DNA of 64,000 nt from Drosophila miranda. Taxonomy: Eukaryota; Arthropoda; Insecta; Diptera; Drosophilidae. The stretch lies in the NCBI RefSeq assembly GCF_003369915.1, contig NC_046673.1:12942001-13006000 (forward strand), written 5' to 3'. This document shows positions 33,337 to 46,775 of the stretch, in pieces. The translations under genes were made by a program, and so were the position numbers. How positions within the stretch are numbered: the first letter of the stretch is position 1; each line of letters opens with the position of its first letter. The notes beneath the pieces were generated by a model that saw only the letters and a program-made list of their open reading frames with translations, had not been told where the DNA came from and ran no database searches.

Positions 33337-36300
33337 ATGCAGCAACAGGACGATCCTCCATCCCTGCCCGTGGGCACGGAGGTGAGTGCCAAGTATAAGG
33401 GCGCCTTTTGCGAGGCAAAAGTCAGCAAAGTAGTGCGCAATATCAAGGTGAAGGTGGTCTACAAGCAGGGCCTGGGCACGGGCATCGTGCCCGACGATGC
33501 TATCAAGGCGCCGCCCGGCCAGATGCGCGTGGGTGCCGTTGTCGAGGTGCGGCACCCAGACAGAAAGGAGATCGTCGAAGCCACCATTGCCAAGATCCAA
33601 GATGGCTCACAGTACACGGTCGTCTTTGACGATGGCGACATCACCACTCTGAGGAGGACGGCCCTGTGCCTGAAGAGCGGCAGGCATTTTAATGAGAGCG
33701 AGACCCTCGATCAGCTGCCGCTGACGCATCCGGAGCACTTTGGCAATCCCGTGGTCGGCGGAAGAAGGGGTCGTCGGAGGGGTCAATTGAATGAGGACAG
33801 CTCGGATGATGATGACGAGAGCGATGCCAAGGAAGTGGTCAACGAGAAGGAGGAGAACATTGGCCAGGTCGTCTGCGTGGAGACAGAGTCCAAGAAGAAG
33901 GACAAGGAGAAATGGTTCCCCGCCTTGGTGGTGGCGCCCACAGCTCAGGTGAGTCCTCGCTCCTCGCTCTCGCTGGAGATTAGAGCTGCCCGTTCATTAC
34001 AGAATTTCACTTCACTTTGCAGGCCACGGTCAGAATCCGCGTGAAGGATGAGTACCTGGTAAGATCCTTCAAGGACGGACGCTACTATACGGTGCCCAAG
34101 AAGGAGGCCACCGAATTTACCAGGGAGGTGGCCAGCAAACAGGATGTGCCTGCTGTGCAGGCTGCCCTCGAATTCCTCGACAGCAGCGTCCTGCCGCCGC
34201 ACTGGGACCGCGACTCCCTCTTTGGCCTGTCCAATCTCACCAGCGACGACGACGGCGAGATCGATTCGGACTCGTCCGACGACGAGCCGCACGAGGAGAA
34301 GGATCGCTTTGTGGCCCAGCTCTACAAGTACATGGACGATCGGGGCACGCCGCTGAACAAAGTGCCCTCCATCCAGAGCCGCGACGTGGACCTGTACCGC
34401 CTCTTTCGGGCCGTCCAGAAGCGCGGTGGGTACAATCGCGTAACGACCCAGAACCAATGGAAAATGATTGCCGTTCGCCTGGGCTTTGCCCCCTGCACGG
34501 TCAGCGTCATGAACCTGGTAAAGCAGGCGTACAAGAAGTTCCTGCAGCCCTACGGCGATTTCCATCGCAAGCTCGGCTGCTCCATGCTGATGACATCGCG
34601 AAACTCGAACCGCAGCAAGGGACGCAGTCTGGTCCGGGCCAATTCGGTGGCCTCGCCCAAGCCAATGGAAACCACCAAAACGGAGACGATCAGCAAATTG
34701 GCCCAACCGAATCAGACGGCTACCATCACGAGCACCAGCTCTTCCAGTGCTGCAGCAGCAGCTACCTCATCAACCATTGGACCCACTTTGAGCGCTGCAG
34801 CCAGCGCTGCCAGGGCCGCCTCAACGGCCTCCATATCGGCAGCAGAGGAGTCTGAGAACACCAGCGAGTCGAGTGTGGTGGTGGAGCCCATCAAGAAGCA
34901 ACGCAAGGCTTCGGCGGCGGCCACCAGCACTCAACAGCAGGGCAAGGTCAAGAGCCTCGTGGAGAAGTACGAGGAGAAGTCCTCGGCAGCAATGCCCCTT
35001 GCCGTTACTGCCGCTGCTACTGGTGCTGCCAGTGGAGGAGGCCCCACAGCAACCGTAGGAAGTGGATCTTCAACAACAACATCTGCAGCAAGTGCGGCGG
35101 CATCTGCTGCTGGTAACACTCCCTCCACGGCCACTCCATCATCATTATCATCAGGAGCAGCAGCAGCAGCTGCCACTCCTTCGGCCGCAGTCGGCAAAGA
35201 CACCGAATCGGATCTGCCTTTGTCCAAGATCAAGCTGCAAGCGGCCGCCGCTGCTGCAGCAGCCGTGACCAGGAACAGCATGGAGAAGGATCAGCAGACC
35301 AACATCAGTCCGGGCAGTGCCACATCCAGCAAGGCCAACTCCGCGGACAATCAAAGGAGCAGAGATGCCTCCCCATCCGGTAAGTGCAGAGCACACAGAT
35401 CTCTGGACAATCCTCTTAGATATTATGGTGTTATTTATTATGATCAGACGATCTATGCTAGCTTCACTTTCACCTTATGATAGGCATTGGCCAGGACGCC
35501 GCGCAAGTTCCAGATATGCTCGAACTTCTCCGGCTGCACATTGTAGGCAGAGTCGACGGCCTTGGCCCAGATCTCCAGCTCCCCGCTGCCGCCAGCCTTG
35601 CGCCGCTGCTGCTGCTCCTCAGGTATAGGCAGGCGGGCGGTCCACAGGGACCAGCCATAGTGCCGGCCATCGGGCGAATCCTCCTGCTCCAGTTCGGCCA
35701 CATGCCATGTCTTACCCTCGTCTCCGGTCAGATCCACGCGAAGTATTTTGCGTCCGCCTCCACTCCAGGCATAGCCACGCACTGTGATGTATCCGCCCTG
35801 CGGATCCACTTTGACCCGCTCCCCCGGGAGCGGTGTGCAAATGGCCGAGGTCACCGGCATGGCCTGAATTGCCTCGGCCTTGCTAAAGTCCACCGTGTCC
35901 CAGTCCGTGCTGGGGCTGAAGCCCTTGTAGTCGTTCTGCTGCCAGTGGGAGTCCGACTCGTGGTCGGCCACCATGATTCTTGTTAGCCATTTGACATTTC
36001 GGGCGCCCACAACGCCGGGCACAATAACGCGTATGGGATAGCCATGATCCCGCGTCAGCGGTTCATCGTTCATCTCGTAGGCCAAGAGGACATCGCCGCG
36101 TGGATCCAGGGCCTTCGAGAGAGGAATGGAGGCGCCGTAGGGATGGGATGTGGGATCCAGATCGGCCCCCTCGAATATCACGTGCATGGACTCGTTGGGC
36201 TGCACTCCCTGCTCCCGAAGCACATCGCAGAGACGGGCTCCCGACCACTTGGCATTGCCCACAGCACCGGCGCCCCACGAGAGACCTGCAGCAGAGAGAA

Positions 36301-39300
36301 TGTTCGATTAGTTACTGGGATTAGTGGGGGACTAGTGTCGCAGCACCCACCCTTGACTGCCTTGATGTCGGTCATCTCGGAGCGTCGATTGCCCCCGCAC
36401 ATGATGGCCGCCGTCACCGTGTGCCTGGGCAGGGCCTTGATCTGGGCCAGAGTCAGTGTGAGCAGCGGCCCCCCCTGCTCGCCCCCAGACGTGTCGATCT
36501 CCAGTTCGTACTCCTCGGGCACCAGGACGGGAACGGGCAGGTGATTCCTCACATAGAACATTTCGTTGGGGGTGTAGAACTTCTCGGCTAGCAGACCAAT
36601 GGGCGGCTCCGCGTTGAACGGACGCTTGGAGGCGGGCTTCAGCAGGGCGTGTCGTTCGGGCTCTTGGGCCCAGGGCGAGCCCAGCTCCTCCTCCGCATTG
36701 GGCACAGTCAGACCCTCCAGGTTCCCGATGCGAAAGGATTCGAGAAGCTCCAGCACCTCCAGAGTGTTGTGCTGCTGGTAGATGGCCCAGAAGGGATCGA
36801 TGGCACTGCCCGCGGCCATCATGATCTTGTCCCCCCCAGGATGATTCTCGGCGAATTCCGTCACATCGTAGACCCCCAGGCCATAGGTGACCCAAATGCC
36901 CTTGTCGGGTGCATTGTGTTGTTCCACCTGCTCCGTTTTGTAGGTGGGCAGATCCTTTCTGGGCGTGATGTGCCACAGCCGGGCCACTGCCTCATCATCT
37001 GGCTTTACCTCCTCATCTGGCGTGCTACTGTATCGCCGAGTCAGCCAAACGTAGCCTAGTCCCAGGCCGCCGGCCCAGAATGCGCCGTACAGGAAGATCT
37101 CCGCTTTGCTCCCGGGGGAACTCCATTTGGGGTTTTCCTTTTCTTCTTGTCCGCCGCCCCGTGCTGAGGCTGATGTGGTGGCCAGTAGGCGTCTGGCGTG
37201 TGTATGTGGAGCCAGGTGTGTCTGTGGCATCAGCTTCTGCAGCCTGACCGCCCGTTGCCACAGCAAGCGCATGATTATGTAACAGAACTCCGCCTCCTCC
37301 AGAAGAAACTCACATTAAATGAATAGAAAACAATCAGAATAGACAGATTTCAATTTGTCCCGTGATGTTATCTTCGGAGGCAGCCGGCGAATGCTGTCGC
37401 GCGACTTGTTGCTGCCTGTCTTTCTCTTCTATCTTTTTGTGCTCTCTTTTTCGGCCTTGGCCTTAGCACCCGCAGGCCCCCTTGGGCGTGTTGGTTTTAT
37501 TGATAAGCAAGCTTTTTGGCAGCATAAGCGCTAATTTCTGCTGTTTTTGTCGCCCCGTTTTGCGTTTTGTTTGCGGTACTCGTACACGCACACCAGCTTC
37601 CGAGTATCGATACAATGTATCGACGGGACACATCTATCGATATGTCTTAAGCGCTGTCTAAACGGGTCAAATGCTGAATTGTACAATTCATTTGGCACTC
37701 TCTGATGTCATAATATTATTCTTCATTATGTATAGGCGAGCTGGCCGTGTAAATGCAGGAAGCATAGGAGCTGAAATGAACGAGCTCCTACATAAATATA
37801 CCAAATATTAATACACATTACGGGATATATATGTTAAAAAGCCAAAAAGGAATTAGTAGTGGATTTAATGAGATACTGGGTGCTACACAAGACCCTAAAC
37901 GGTTCATGCGTTGATTAATTAAATCTAAAAAGCAGAAGAAACATCTATATCTATCTAAAAAAGTAATTCTCTCAAGGGTACTACCACATAAAGAGTGAGG
38001 GGGAAAAACTTATATTCTTTTCTATCTTTTCGGATCGTAGAGTTTTGTCGGGTTAGGGGCAGGGGCAGGCAGAAAATCTCGTCCGGTTCAAAGCAGCTGC
38101 AGCCTCGTTTAGCCAGTGCTTAAGAAAAGCATACACAAAAGGAATGAACCAAAATGAATATAAATAGGAGAAATAAGCCAGTTAATATGCATCGGTATGT
38201 AGATACATAGATTAGATTTTAATAAGAGCGAATAAAATACCAGTAATCGAATAATACACATACATACGTGGTTATGTATTTGTTCCGCTTTATTTTTTGC
38301 GACTTTAGTGACCATCTTATCCCTCTCTCTCTCCAACTCATGTCTATAGCTACCCCCGGGCCGTCTGCTGCAGCTGCTGCCCCACCGACCACCGCCAAGA
38401 AAGAGAAGCACCAACGAAAGCAGGTGGAAAAGCCGGACGAGAAGCAGCGCGGCAAGCGGAAGAAGGAGGATAAGGACATCAGCGTTGAGAAGATCGACAC
38501 CGGGGACTTTGTCGTGGGCATCGGCGATAAGCTAAAGGTCAACTACCACGAGAAGAAGTCCCCCAGCTCCCATGGCAGCACCTACGAGGCGAAGGTCATC
38601 GAGATCAGCGTACAGCGCGGTGTGCCCATGTACCTGGTCCACTACACCGGCTGGAACAACCGCTACGACGAGTGGGTGCCCCGGGAGCGGATTGCCGAGA
38701 ACCTGACCAAGGGATCCAAGCAGAAGACACGTACGATCAGCACCAGCAGTGCGAACAGTGGCAGCGGCGGCGGTGGGGGAGGCGGCGGAACCGGATCAGG
38801 TGCTGGCTCCCAGGGCACACTGCCCCCAGGTCCGGGTGGCGGCGGCGACAAGCAGCCGCCGCCTGGCAAGGATGGACCCTCAAAGACGGCACCGCCCACA
38901 GGGGCGGCGGGACAGCAGGGTGGCCAGTCGGGAAATCCCAGTGGCTTCAGTACAGCCAGTTCGCTGATTCAGGCCATGGTGAAGACGCCCACCACCACGG
39001 GAGCGAAGCGGGGCCGTGGACGCAGCGACTCCATGCCACCGCGATCGACCACTCCTTCGTCGGTAGCCTCCAATTCGAGCAGAACCAAGTCTCCGGCGAG
39101 CTCCCAGCAGCAGCAGCAGCAGCAGCAACATCAGCAGAAGCAGCCGATGAAGAGGCGTCCCACCCGAGGGCCGACCAACAGCGCCAACATCCGCATCTCG
39201 GACGCCTCAATGGCCTCCGAATCGGACTCCGACTCGGACGAACCAGTGCGCCGGCCCAAACGGCAGAGTGCCAAGGAGAAGGCAGCTGGCAAGCCGCAAG

Positions 39301-42300
39301 CCACCGCCAAGGGACGTCTGTCCCGTGTCCCATCATCTGGGCCCACGGCAGCCGCAGCTCAGCAAAGTCCCAGCGAGGAATCCGACGAGGATGAGGAGGA
39401 GGAAGACGCGCCTGGCCTCAGTACTGGCAAACAGCAACAGCAGCAGCAGCCGCCTCCTTCGCTGCAACGTTCCCGAGCGGCTGGCAATCGGGCCATGAGC
39501 AGTGGGGCCGCCACCTCCAAGGGACGCGACTACGATCTTAGCGAAATACGGTCCGAGCTAAAGGGATTCCAGCCGCAACTGCTCTCCTCCTCGTCCTCCT
39601 CATCGGCATTGCCCATAGACGAGCGTAAGGATCACATCAAGGGGGAGAGCCATGCGCCTGCGGGGGACATCAAGAAAGAGCCGAAGGTAGAGTCCTCGGC
39701 CAAGAGCAGCTCCACGGAGGCCTCTTCCGAGACGGACTCGTATGTGGACGAGGACTCGCAGTCATCGGACTACCGGAAGCATGCCAGCGAAAAGCGCACA
39801 AAGGCAGGAGCTGCGGGGCAAACGCCAGGGAAGGCAGGACAAGAGCCACCGGGCAGCGCAGATTCAATCCATCTGCTAGAGACCATCAAGACGGAGACCA
39901 AGGACATTAAGGTGAAGCCCTTCCACACGGGGGCAGATATCAAGCCGACCACCAGTCTGATAGCTCCGGCCCGCTTTGGCCTGAACAGCTCCTCCTCAGT
40001 CTCAGCCTTGGGCTCAAGCTCCTCCTCCTCGACATCCACTCAGGGACCCTGCCTCTCTGCCGTGGCCAAGTACACGCCGGTGATCGTGGAGAAGCCCCTC
40101 ACCATGACAACAGCCGCCGCCAGCAGCAGCAGCAAGAAGTCCGCTCAGTCCGCGGATCAGCAACATCCCAACAAGAAGGTGGACAGCCTCAAGAAGCAGT
40201 CGGGTGCGGGACCAGGAGGAGCCACAGCCACTGCCAGCAACAGCAGCAGCAACACCACGGCACAGGAGGCCAAGAAGTTCGCTGAGCCTGTAGCCACCTT
40301 GAAGGTGGAGCTGCCGGCAGCCTGTTCCCCATCTTCGTCGTCCTCTTCGTCCAGTTCCTTTTGCTCAACTGCTTCGGGAGGCAGTTCCAGCTCCGCCACG
40401 CGATCTCTGCCAGACATGAGCAAGCTGGAGATCAGCGGTGGAGCAGGAGCAGGAGCAGGAGGCAGCGGGGCAGCAGGTCCATCTGGGACCCAGCCCTCGA
40501 CACCACCGACGGCCACGGCCACAGCCAGCAGCAAAGAGTCCAAATACAGCAGCAGCAGCATTGCGGCAGCAAGCGGTGGACCGCTCACCCTCGGCGATCT
40601 CTTGGCCTCGGATGTGTACGAGTTCAAGGACACGGAACCCTTTGAATTCGAGAAGCGCATATCGCCCATGGCGGCCTGTTCGACCACCGCGACAGGCGTT
40701 GCTTCTGTTCTGCCCTCCGCCGGCCCTTCTTCGGTCATTACTGTGGTGCCGCCGCAGTCCGCACCTGCACCAGCAGCAGCAGCAGCTGGAGGAGGAGGAG
40801 GAGCAGGAGCAGGAGCCGGAGCACCGCCTGGTGCTGGTGCCACTGTGGTGGTTAGCTCTGCGGCCAGAAAGCAGGCTCTCAAGGCCACGGCCCTGCAGCA
40901 CAGCCTGGAACAGCATCAGCTGCCGCCCAATGTCCATGGAGCAGCAGCGGCAGCGGCACCTGTCGTAACTGCGGGATTGGGAGCAGGCAAATCCAAGAAG
41001 CGTGGCTCCCCTCTAAAGGAGGCCAGTCTGGTGCTGGAGAAGCCCAAGCTAATAAAAGTGGAAAAGGAACAGCCGGAACAAAAGCCTGCCCTCCCACAGC
41101 AGCAGCAGCAGCAGCAGCAACAGGCGCCTCCGACTGTAAAAGTGGTTGCAGCCACGGCCACGGGCACACACACACCTACAGCCACACCCAATCTCGTGCA
41201 GATGCAACAGAAGCTGATAACGCCACCAGGAGGAGGAGGAGGCTCCTCTTCTGCTTCCTCTGCTGCTGGCCAACTGACGCCCGGACACCATGCAACGCCG
41301 TTCGATGCGCTGCGCAAGTCGCCGAGCTTCAACCTGAATATCATGGCCCTGAACGAGGAGCTGGCCCAGACCGTGCAGGAGACAACAAGAGCTCTAACCG
41401 ATGCCCTGCAGCCACCCACGACCCCCATTTCAGCCACCGCTCCACCGGCAGGACCCCTGCTTATATGTCCAGGAACACCGCCCACAGGAGGAGGCGCCAC
41501 TAGCAGCCAAGTGGCAGCCTCGCCCAAGCTGAGCACTCCGCCCCAGGCTCAGACGAAGCCCCCACCGCCACCCACTGTCGTGGGCAGCCCCTTCATCGAG
41601 ACCCGGAACGTGTTTGAGTTGAGCACCTCGAACGAGGGCAGCGGCTACAGCTCCGGGGAGTCCAAGGACAACAAGCTGGAGAAGCTGGAGAATGTAAAGA
41701 TTCTGCTGGCAGGAGCAGCGGGCCTTCCGTTCGATCTGGATGCGGTCAAGTACGAGCAGAAGACCAGCTCCATAGCGGACAAAGTGCTCAAAGCCATTAG
41801 CCAGAAGAAGGAGGAGGTGGAGAACAACAAGAGCAAGCCACCGGCACACCCCCACACAGAGGTCACTCCACCCACGGGCACGGGCACGGGCGCAGGCACA
41901 GGCACTCCCATGATGATCCCCAAGCTTTTGCCTGATATAGAGGCCACGCCCTTGATTTTGCCCAAACCAGAGCCATGCACCAGCTACAAGCTGGAGGCTC
42001 TCAAGATGTTGAGTGAGCCTTTGAAGATCCAGACGGGACCCCTGCTGGGGGAGCTGTACAGGCCGGGACCGGCCACCAATAGTCCGGAGACCAAGTCTAT
42101 CCTCGATTCGATGCCGGCCAAGAACAACGAGCTAAGCGAAACGATCCAGAAGCTAGAGTGTGCCATTCAGCAGCGCAAGACGCCCGTGAGTGGCCTCTCC
42201 TTGACCAGCTCCACAGCTGGGACCCCCCCGACGGCGCACACACCCAACTCCACGGTCACCGTGGGTGTGGGTGGCTTCTCCGACGAGTCCATGGACAGCA

Positions 42301-44221
42301 CAGACTCGGAGCAGCGCCTGGTCATCGAGGATGTGATTGTAGAGGATCATACCACCACCACAACGGCCGAGCAGAAGAGTCCCGGCTCACAGGAGGAACT
42401 GGCCGAGACCATGGACAGGACCATCAGCACGCCCACGCCTCCCGTCAAAATGGAACTGATGGGCAGCAAGCAGCTGTGTAACAGCGGCATTCAGGCACCC
42501 ATTGCCCTCAAGCTGGCGCAAGGAGAGCCCAGCTCCAGCAGCAGTTCGTTTGCGGGAAAGCTAGCAGCTGTCACACAGCCACCGCCGCTGGCAAAGCTCC
42601 ATCAGCAGCAGCAACAGCACCATCCAGAGGAGTCGAGCAAGATGGGGACACTAAGCTCCTTTGGAATACCCATTGTGGTGCCCGAGATACCCGCATCTAT
42701 CGTGATGGCGTCGCCCTCTATAATGATACCCGCCTTCACGATTCCCATGGAACAAGATCAGGATAGTCCACCTATTATGGCCTGCACCTCCAGCCCGGCA
42801 TCGCCCTCGCCGCCGACTGTTTCGTCCGATCTGGGAGACAGGCTGGGCAGTGGGTTGCTGCTGAAGACCTACATAGAGCCGGAGGCTGATGCTCGCTCCA
42901 GCAGCTCGAGCTACCACCAACAGCAGCAGCAGCAGTCGACGGCAGTTCAAACAGAAATTGTTCTATCGAACGCAAACGTATCCACCACCGGCGGCTGGAT
43001 AGCCAGAGGAGCCGAGATCACCAGCGACGCGACGCCCGTGGTGGCACGACCCTTTGTGATGCATGCCGTGAACAAGGAGATGTACAATGTGGTGGCCAAT
43101 ACTGCGGCGCCCGCGGCCAGCTCGCCGCTGATCAATGATCCGCACAACGAGACGATCAATCTGCTGTGCGAAGAGACAATACCCGGCAGCCCGGCGCCCA
43201 CCTACGGCGGCAAGGATGAACAAATGACCGCTATTGCAGGCATCACTCCACTGTCGCCAGACACTCCGCCACCGGGAACCACGGGTCTGCTGCAGGGGAC
43301 GACAGGGGCACATCAGTCCGCAGGAGACTCGGCGTTGGGTGGCGTGGGTCCGTCGACGGCAAACAGCTCGCCGGACTCGGCCAGCCAGGAGGATGAGAGC
43401 AGCGAAGAGGCCAAGACCAAGCATCTAGAGAACGAACTAGAGGGCTTGGGCTTGGGGGGGACACTGCTCAAGAGGAAGCGCACGAGCAAGCAGACCCAAG
43501 CGCAGATCACTGCCGTTGCGGCACAGCTCCAGTCGCTGTACAAGCGACGGCGCCAGGTATCGGGAATGAGAGGCAGCAAACAGACAGCCACAGTCCCAGG
43601 TGAGTGCAGCAGGGGCTGCCTTTTGGCAGCTTTGATTTGATTTTGATTGAAACTTAAGTACATTTGCATTCTGCAGCGGGCTCGGATACCGATGACAATT
43701 CCGACAATCTGGTGTCCAACTTGGGGCCACAACAGCAGCCGGCACAGCAGCAGCAGCTGCGTCAGAGTGGACGCCAACAGTTGATGCCTCTGACCAATGT
43801 CCAACAGCAGCAACACGAGCAACAGCAGCAGCAACAACAGCAGCAGCTTCAACAGCAACAGCAACAGCAGCAACAGCCGCAGCAACAGCAACCGTCTTCG
43901 AGCAATCAATTGGGCGTACGACCCTGTCCGTACAACTTTCTGGTTGAATTGGGTAAGTCTAAGGAAGCTCCTCCGAAATATGTGCAGTCTCTCATTAAAT
44001 CTTATTAAATCCAACCCCAAAAAGATCGCTCTCTGAGCTCCGATCAGTGCATCACAATTCTGCGCAAGCAGATACAGGATCTGCGCAAGGCATACAACAC
44101 CATCAAGGGCGAGCTGGCGGTCATTGATCGGAGGCGCAAGAAGATGCGCCGCCGCGAGCGCGAGAAGAAGCAACAGCAGCAGCAGCAGCAGGGCCTTACG
44201 CAAGGAAAAGTCTGCACCTGA
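33337..44221 (+). CDS. htk: ARID4 (RBBP1)-like chromatin protein with Tudor, RBB1NT, ARID and chromobarrel domains
   Basis: Five exons (33337-33948, 34023-35379, 38350-43599, 43677-43952, 44025-44221) join in frame to about 2,563 residues. Domains in order: N-terminal Tudor repeats (GTEVSAKYKGAFCEAKVSKV; VEVRHPDRKEIVEATIAKI) at about 1-130; RBB1NT-like (VRIRVKDEYLVRSFKDGRYY) near 205-300; ARID (RFVAQLYKYMDDRGTPLNKV, YRLFRAVQKRGGYNRVTTQN) at about 300-400; chromobarrel/Tudor-knot (DFVVGIGDKLKVNYHEKKSP, YLVHYTGWNNRYDEWVPRERI) in exon 3. About 1,700 low-complexity residues follow, then a C-terminal coiled coil with basic tail (ITILRKQIQDLRKAY, RRRKKMRRREREKK). Mammalian ARID4A/B bind RB and Sin3-HDAC. 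The fly counterpart is, I believe, hat-trick; the symbol is less sure than the family. Intron 2 houses sulfite oxidase in antisense. Confidence 0.9.
35453..37272 (-). CDS. shop: Mitochondrial sulfite oxidase, nested antisense in an ARID4-like intron
   Basis: Two exons on minus, 37272-36351 and 36285-35453, encode 584 residues. In order: an Arg-rich mitochondrial presequence (MRLLWQRAVRLQKLM), a hydrophobic segment (about residues 55-75), a cytochrome b5 domain (VTEFAENHPGGDKIMMAAGS, with the heme-ligand His in HPGG and a second His downstream in IYQQHNT), the molybdopterin domain with the Cys ligand in AAIMCGGNRRSEM, and a C-terminal dimerisation domain (GGYITVRGYAWSGGGRKILR). It oxidises sulfite to sulfate in the intermembrane space and passes electrons to cytochrome c. 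The D. melanogaster gene is CG7280 (shopper). Both introns of this locus and its host are intact. Confidence 0.93.
37601..37650. promoter_or_regulatory. DRE-like TATCGATA cluster in the intron between sulfite oxidase and ARID4-like exon 3
   Basis: TATCGATAC, TATCGACGG and CTATCGATATG lie within 45 bases. TATCGATA is the DREF-binding core of fly housekeeping promoters. They sit 330-380 bases upstream of the sulfite oxidase start codon. They could serve that gene, or an internal promoter of the host gene. Confidence 0.45.
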
Positions 44222-46775
44222 TGGTCGGAGAGGGAGCGTGAAAGGGAGCGAGAACGAGAACGCCTCCTCGAGCGGGAGCAGGAGGAGGGAGACACCTAGG
44301 GGGAGGTAAGAAACTCGAAGAAGGAGCGACATTCATGAATCATTGCTTGAATTGCCCCAACAAATCAGTCTATATTTACAAATTGTATATACACTCGGTC
44401 ATATTTGTATGGCTAATTATAAGTAAGGGACACATATGTTCCAATACACCCGGAATCTAGGGTATAAAGTGTCTACAAGAATATTCTTGATTCGATTCTT
44501 TTTTGATTCGAGTTTTTTGTCTTTGCTAAGCTGTAAAAACGTAAATTCAATGACAAAAATGCAGTAGCAAAATATTCGAACATATAAGAGTATATTTATA
44601 GGCAAGCACGGACACTCCGTGATAGGTATATAAGTTTAAGAAAACATTTACAAACGATTGTACATACACTTGGTAATATTTGATTTCTCATTATAAAATC
44701 GCTTTAGGATTGCTTTAATCGAATGAACATGTATGCATGTCCCCGACCAGAAGGCAGTTTGCAAACAAATGCATACAAAACACATTTATAATCTGAGAAT
44801 TCGATTCTAAAAACCATATATAACCATATATATAACCTAAACCGAGGAAACTCTGCAAATTTTGTGTAAACTAAGCAATATTTGATTTCTGGCTATACGA
44901 TTATTGATTGAATTATTAAAGGTTCTGAGATAATAATATACCCGGAAAGAAGGGTATTACCAAAAGCACATTTTAAAATTAATGCATATAAAAAAAGATG
45001 TTTTAAAATGAATGCAAAATGCACACTTGAAAGCTATATATTCTATAAATTTAGAAAGTAAGATAACTAAGCCTTGTAATAATATATATATAACCCATAC
45101 GTAATACACATTGATTCAGCAATCTTTTGTTGCAAATCTGTTAGCGATACATTAGCGCTAAAGTTGCTCTTAGGCGCTAAGCCTATAATTGAAATGGAAG
45201 CAAGAGGATTATAACTCTTAATATATACAAAATATAAACATTAGTATTTAAGAAGCCCATACACATGTTTGTATATCCAATAATCCTCACCGCTTTTTTA
45301 TGGATTGTAAGATATAAAGTGTTTTAATAGAATCTAAGCAAGAATGTTGTAAGCCATGAATAATAAATATTTGAAAATATATTATTTAAACTTTTATATA
45401 GCCCTGCTGCTCTAGTAAATTAATGAGAGTATCAGTTAATATGAATACATATTAAACTACTTCCTTCTGAACGAAATTTAAATATTCTGAACACTGCATA
45501 GTGCAAAGAGTCTTCGTTGCATTGCAGAGCCCAAATAAACCCAAAAACGAAAGGAGGATACAAAAAAGTAGATCTACTAATTTCATTCAATGATATATAT
45601 GTACTTCCAGTTCGACCAGTAAAGATGTTCTAAGTGAAATTCATCTGAATTTATAAAAATAAATAATGAATACTGTTTTTCAGCAGCTATGGAAGTGGAT
45701 AAAATTATACTTAAATTCCATCGTTTAGTGAGTTTTAAAGCTCAAGAGTTGGCAAGGATATAACACAGATACTACTATGTACAAATCCATTCACATAAAT
45801 GACAAAAAGGAAAAAGGTTGTAGGACTGGATTCCCCTTACTTAAAACTTGCATTATACATCGAAAATCATTTTTAAAAATGAAAAAACCACGTTTTGGTC
45901 TCTGCGCCCTTTCATAATTTGATGATGAGCTTTCATTAATGGGTTGACAAGAGAGAACTTTCTTAGAATTTGTTATTCGTGTCGATACGGTGCCAACTTA
46001 GTTGGTATTCGGTCTGTGTAACCCCCGAATTATAATACTATGGATGATCCAGAGTTAGGTCGGCACTATGTGGATGTCCCCCCCCCCAACGTTTTCTTGA
46101 TTTCCGATTGCTTATATGTACATATGTACTGTACGCGTAGCAGAACACTTTCCTATCCTCACGAGATAGGGACGTGCCGTGCCGATTTCTAGATCTCTAG
46201 ATTATAAACAGCTGAGTGAAATCTTAGAATCCTTCATATTTGTATACAATAGATTATATATGTATGTACTTAAATATAAAGATATGCATATATATGTATA
46301 TATTTTGTTATAATTTATTTAGAAGCCAAGAGTTTGGAAAGTTACTGTAGTACCCTTGCATTTCGGCAAACAGTAAAGTTTTCAAAAAGCCACAAAATCG
46401 TATCGAATCGAATATGACGATTCTTATCACCCTATGAAGCTATAAAGTACTTGCGTGAAACTATATTCAATTGCAGTGGGTTAGAAATTTGAATATCCTG
46501 CATCCGGTAATACCCTCGATCGTACATATATAAAGATAGAGATATAATTTTTGGTGTATTTTACACATAAATGTGTCTGCTGTATCGAAGTTAAGTGTAA
46601 ACTAACGAAAAGTAACTTTCAAAGCTGTGCGAAACACATATATAAAATATTTGCATGTTAAAATTAACCGCCATTAAACCCCATAAATGGGTATATACCA
46701 CACGTAATATATAGAAAATAAATTGCATGCTTTATTTAAACGCAAGTGAAATTCTTTTTGGCGGATGGATGGTCT
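44222..46775. other. 3' UTR and AT-rich spacer between the ARID4-like and DCXR-like genes
   Basis: The first 75 bases continue the ARID4-like reading frame past its TGA (see findings). The remaining 2.4 kb is AT-rich with many ATATAT runs and no ORF with coding character. No RNA gene is recognised. Confidence 0.45.

Noticed and set aside
33945-34706. Minus-strand 253-codon frame inside ARID4-like exon 2
   Set aside because: Antisense shadow of the ARID-domain exon.
40157-40888. Minus-strand Ala/Pro-rich frame in ARID4-like exon 3
   Set aside because: Shadow of poly-Ser, poly-Ala and poly-Gly codons of the plus-strand gene.
43800-43900. CAG/CAA repeat as a possible unstable microsatellite of special interest
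   Set aside because: Poly-Gln tracts are ordinary in Drosophila nuclear proteins, and the CAG/CAA mixture is not a pure expansion.
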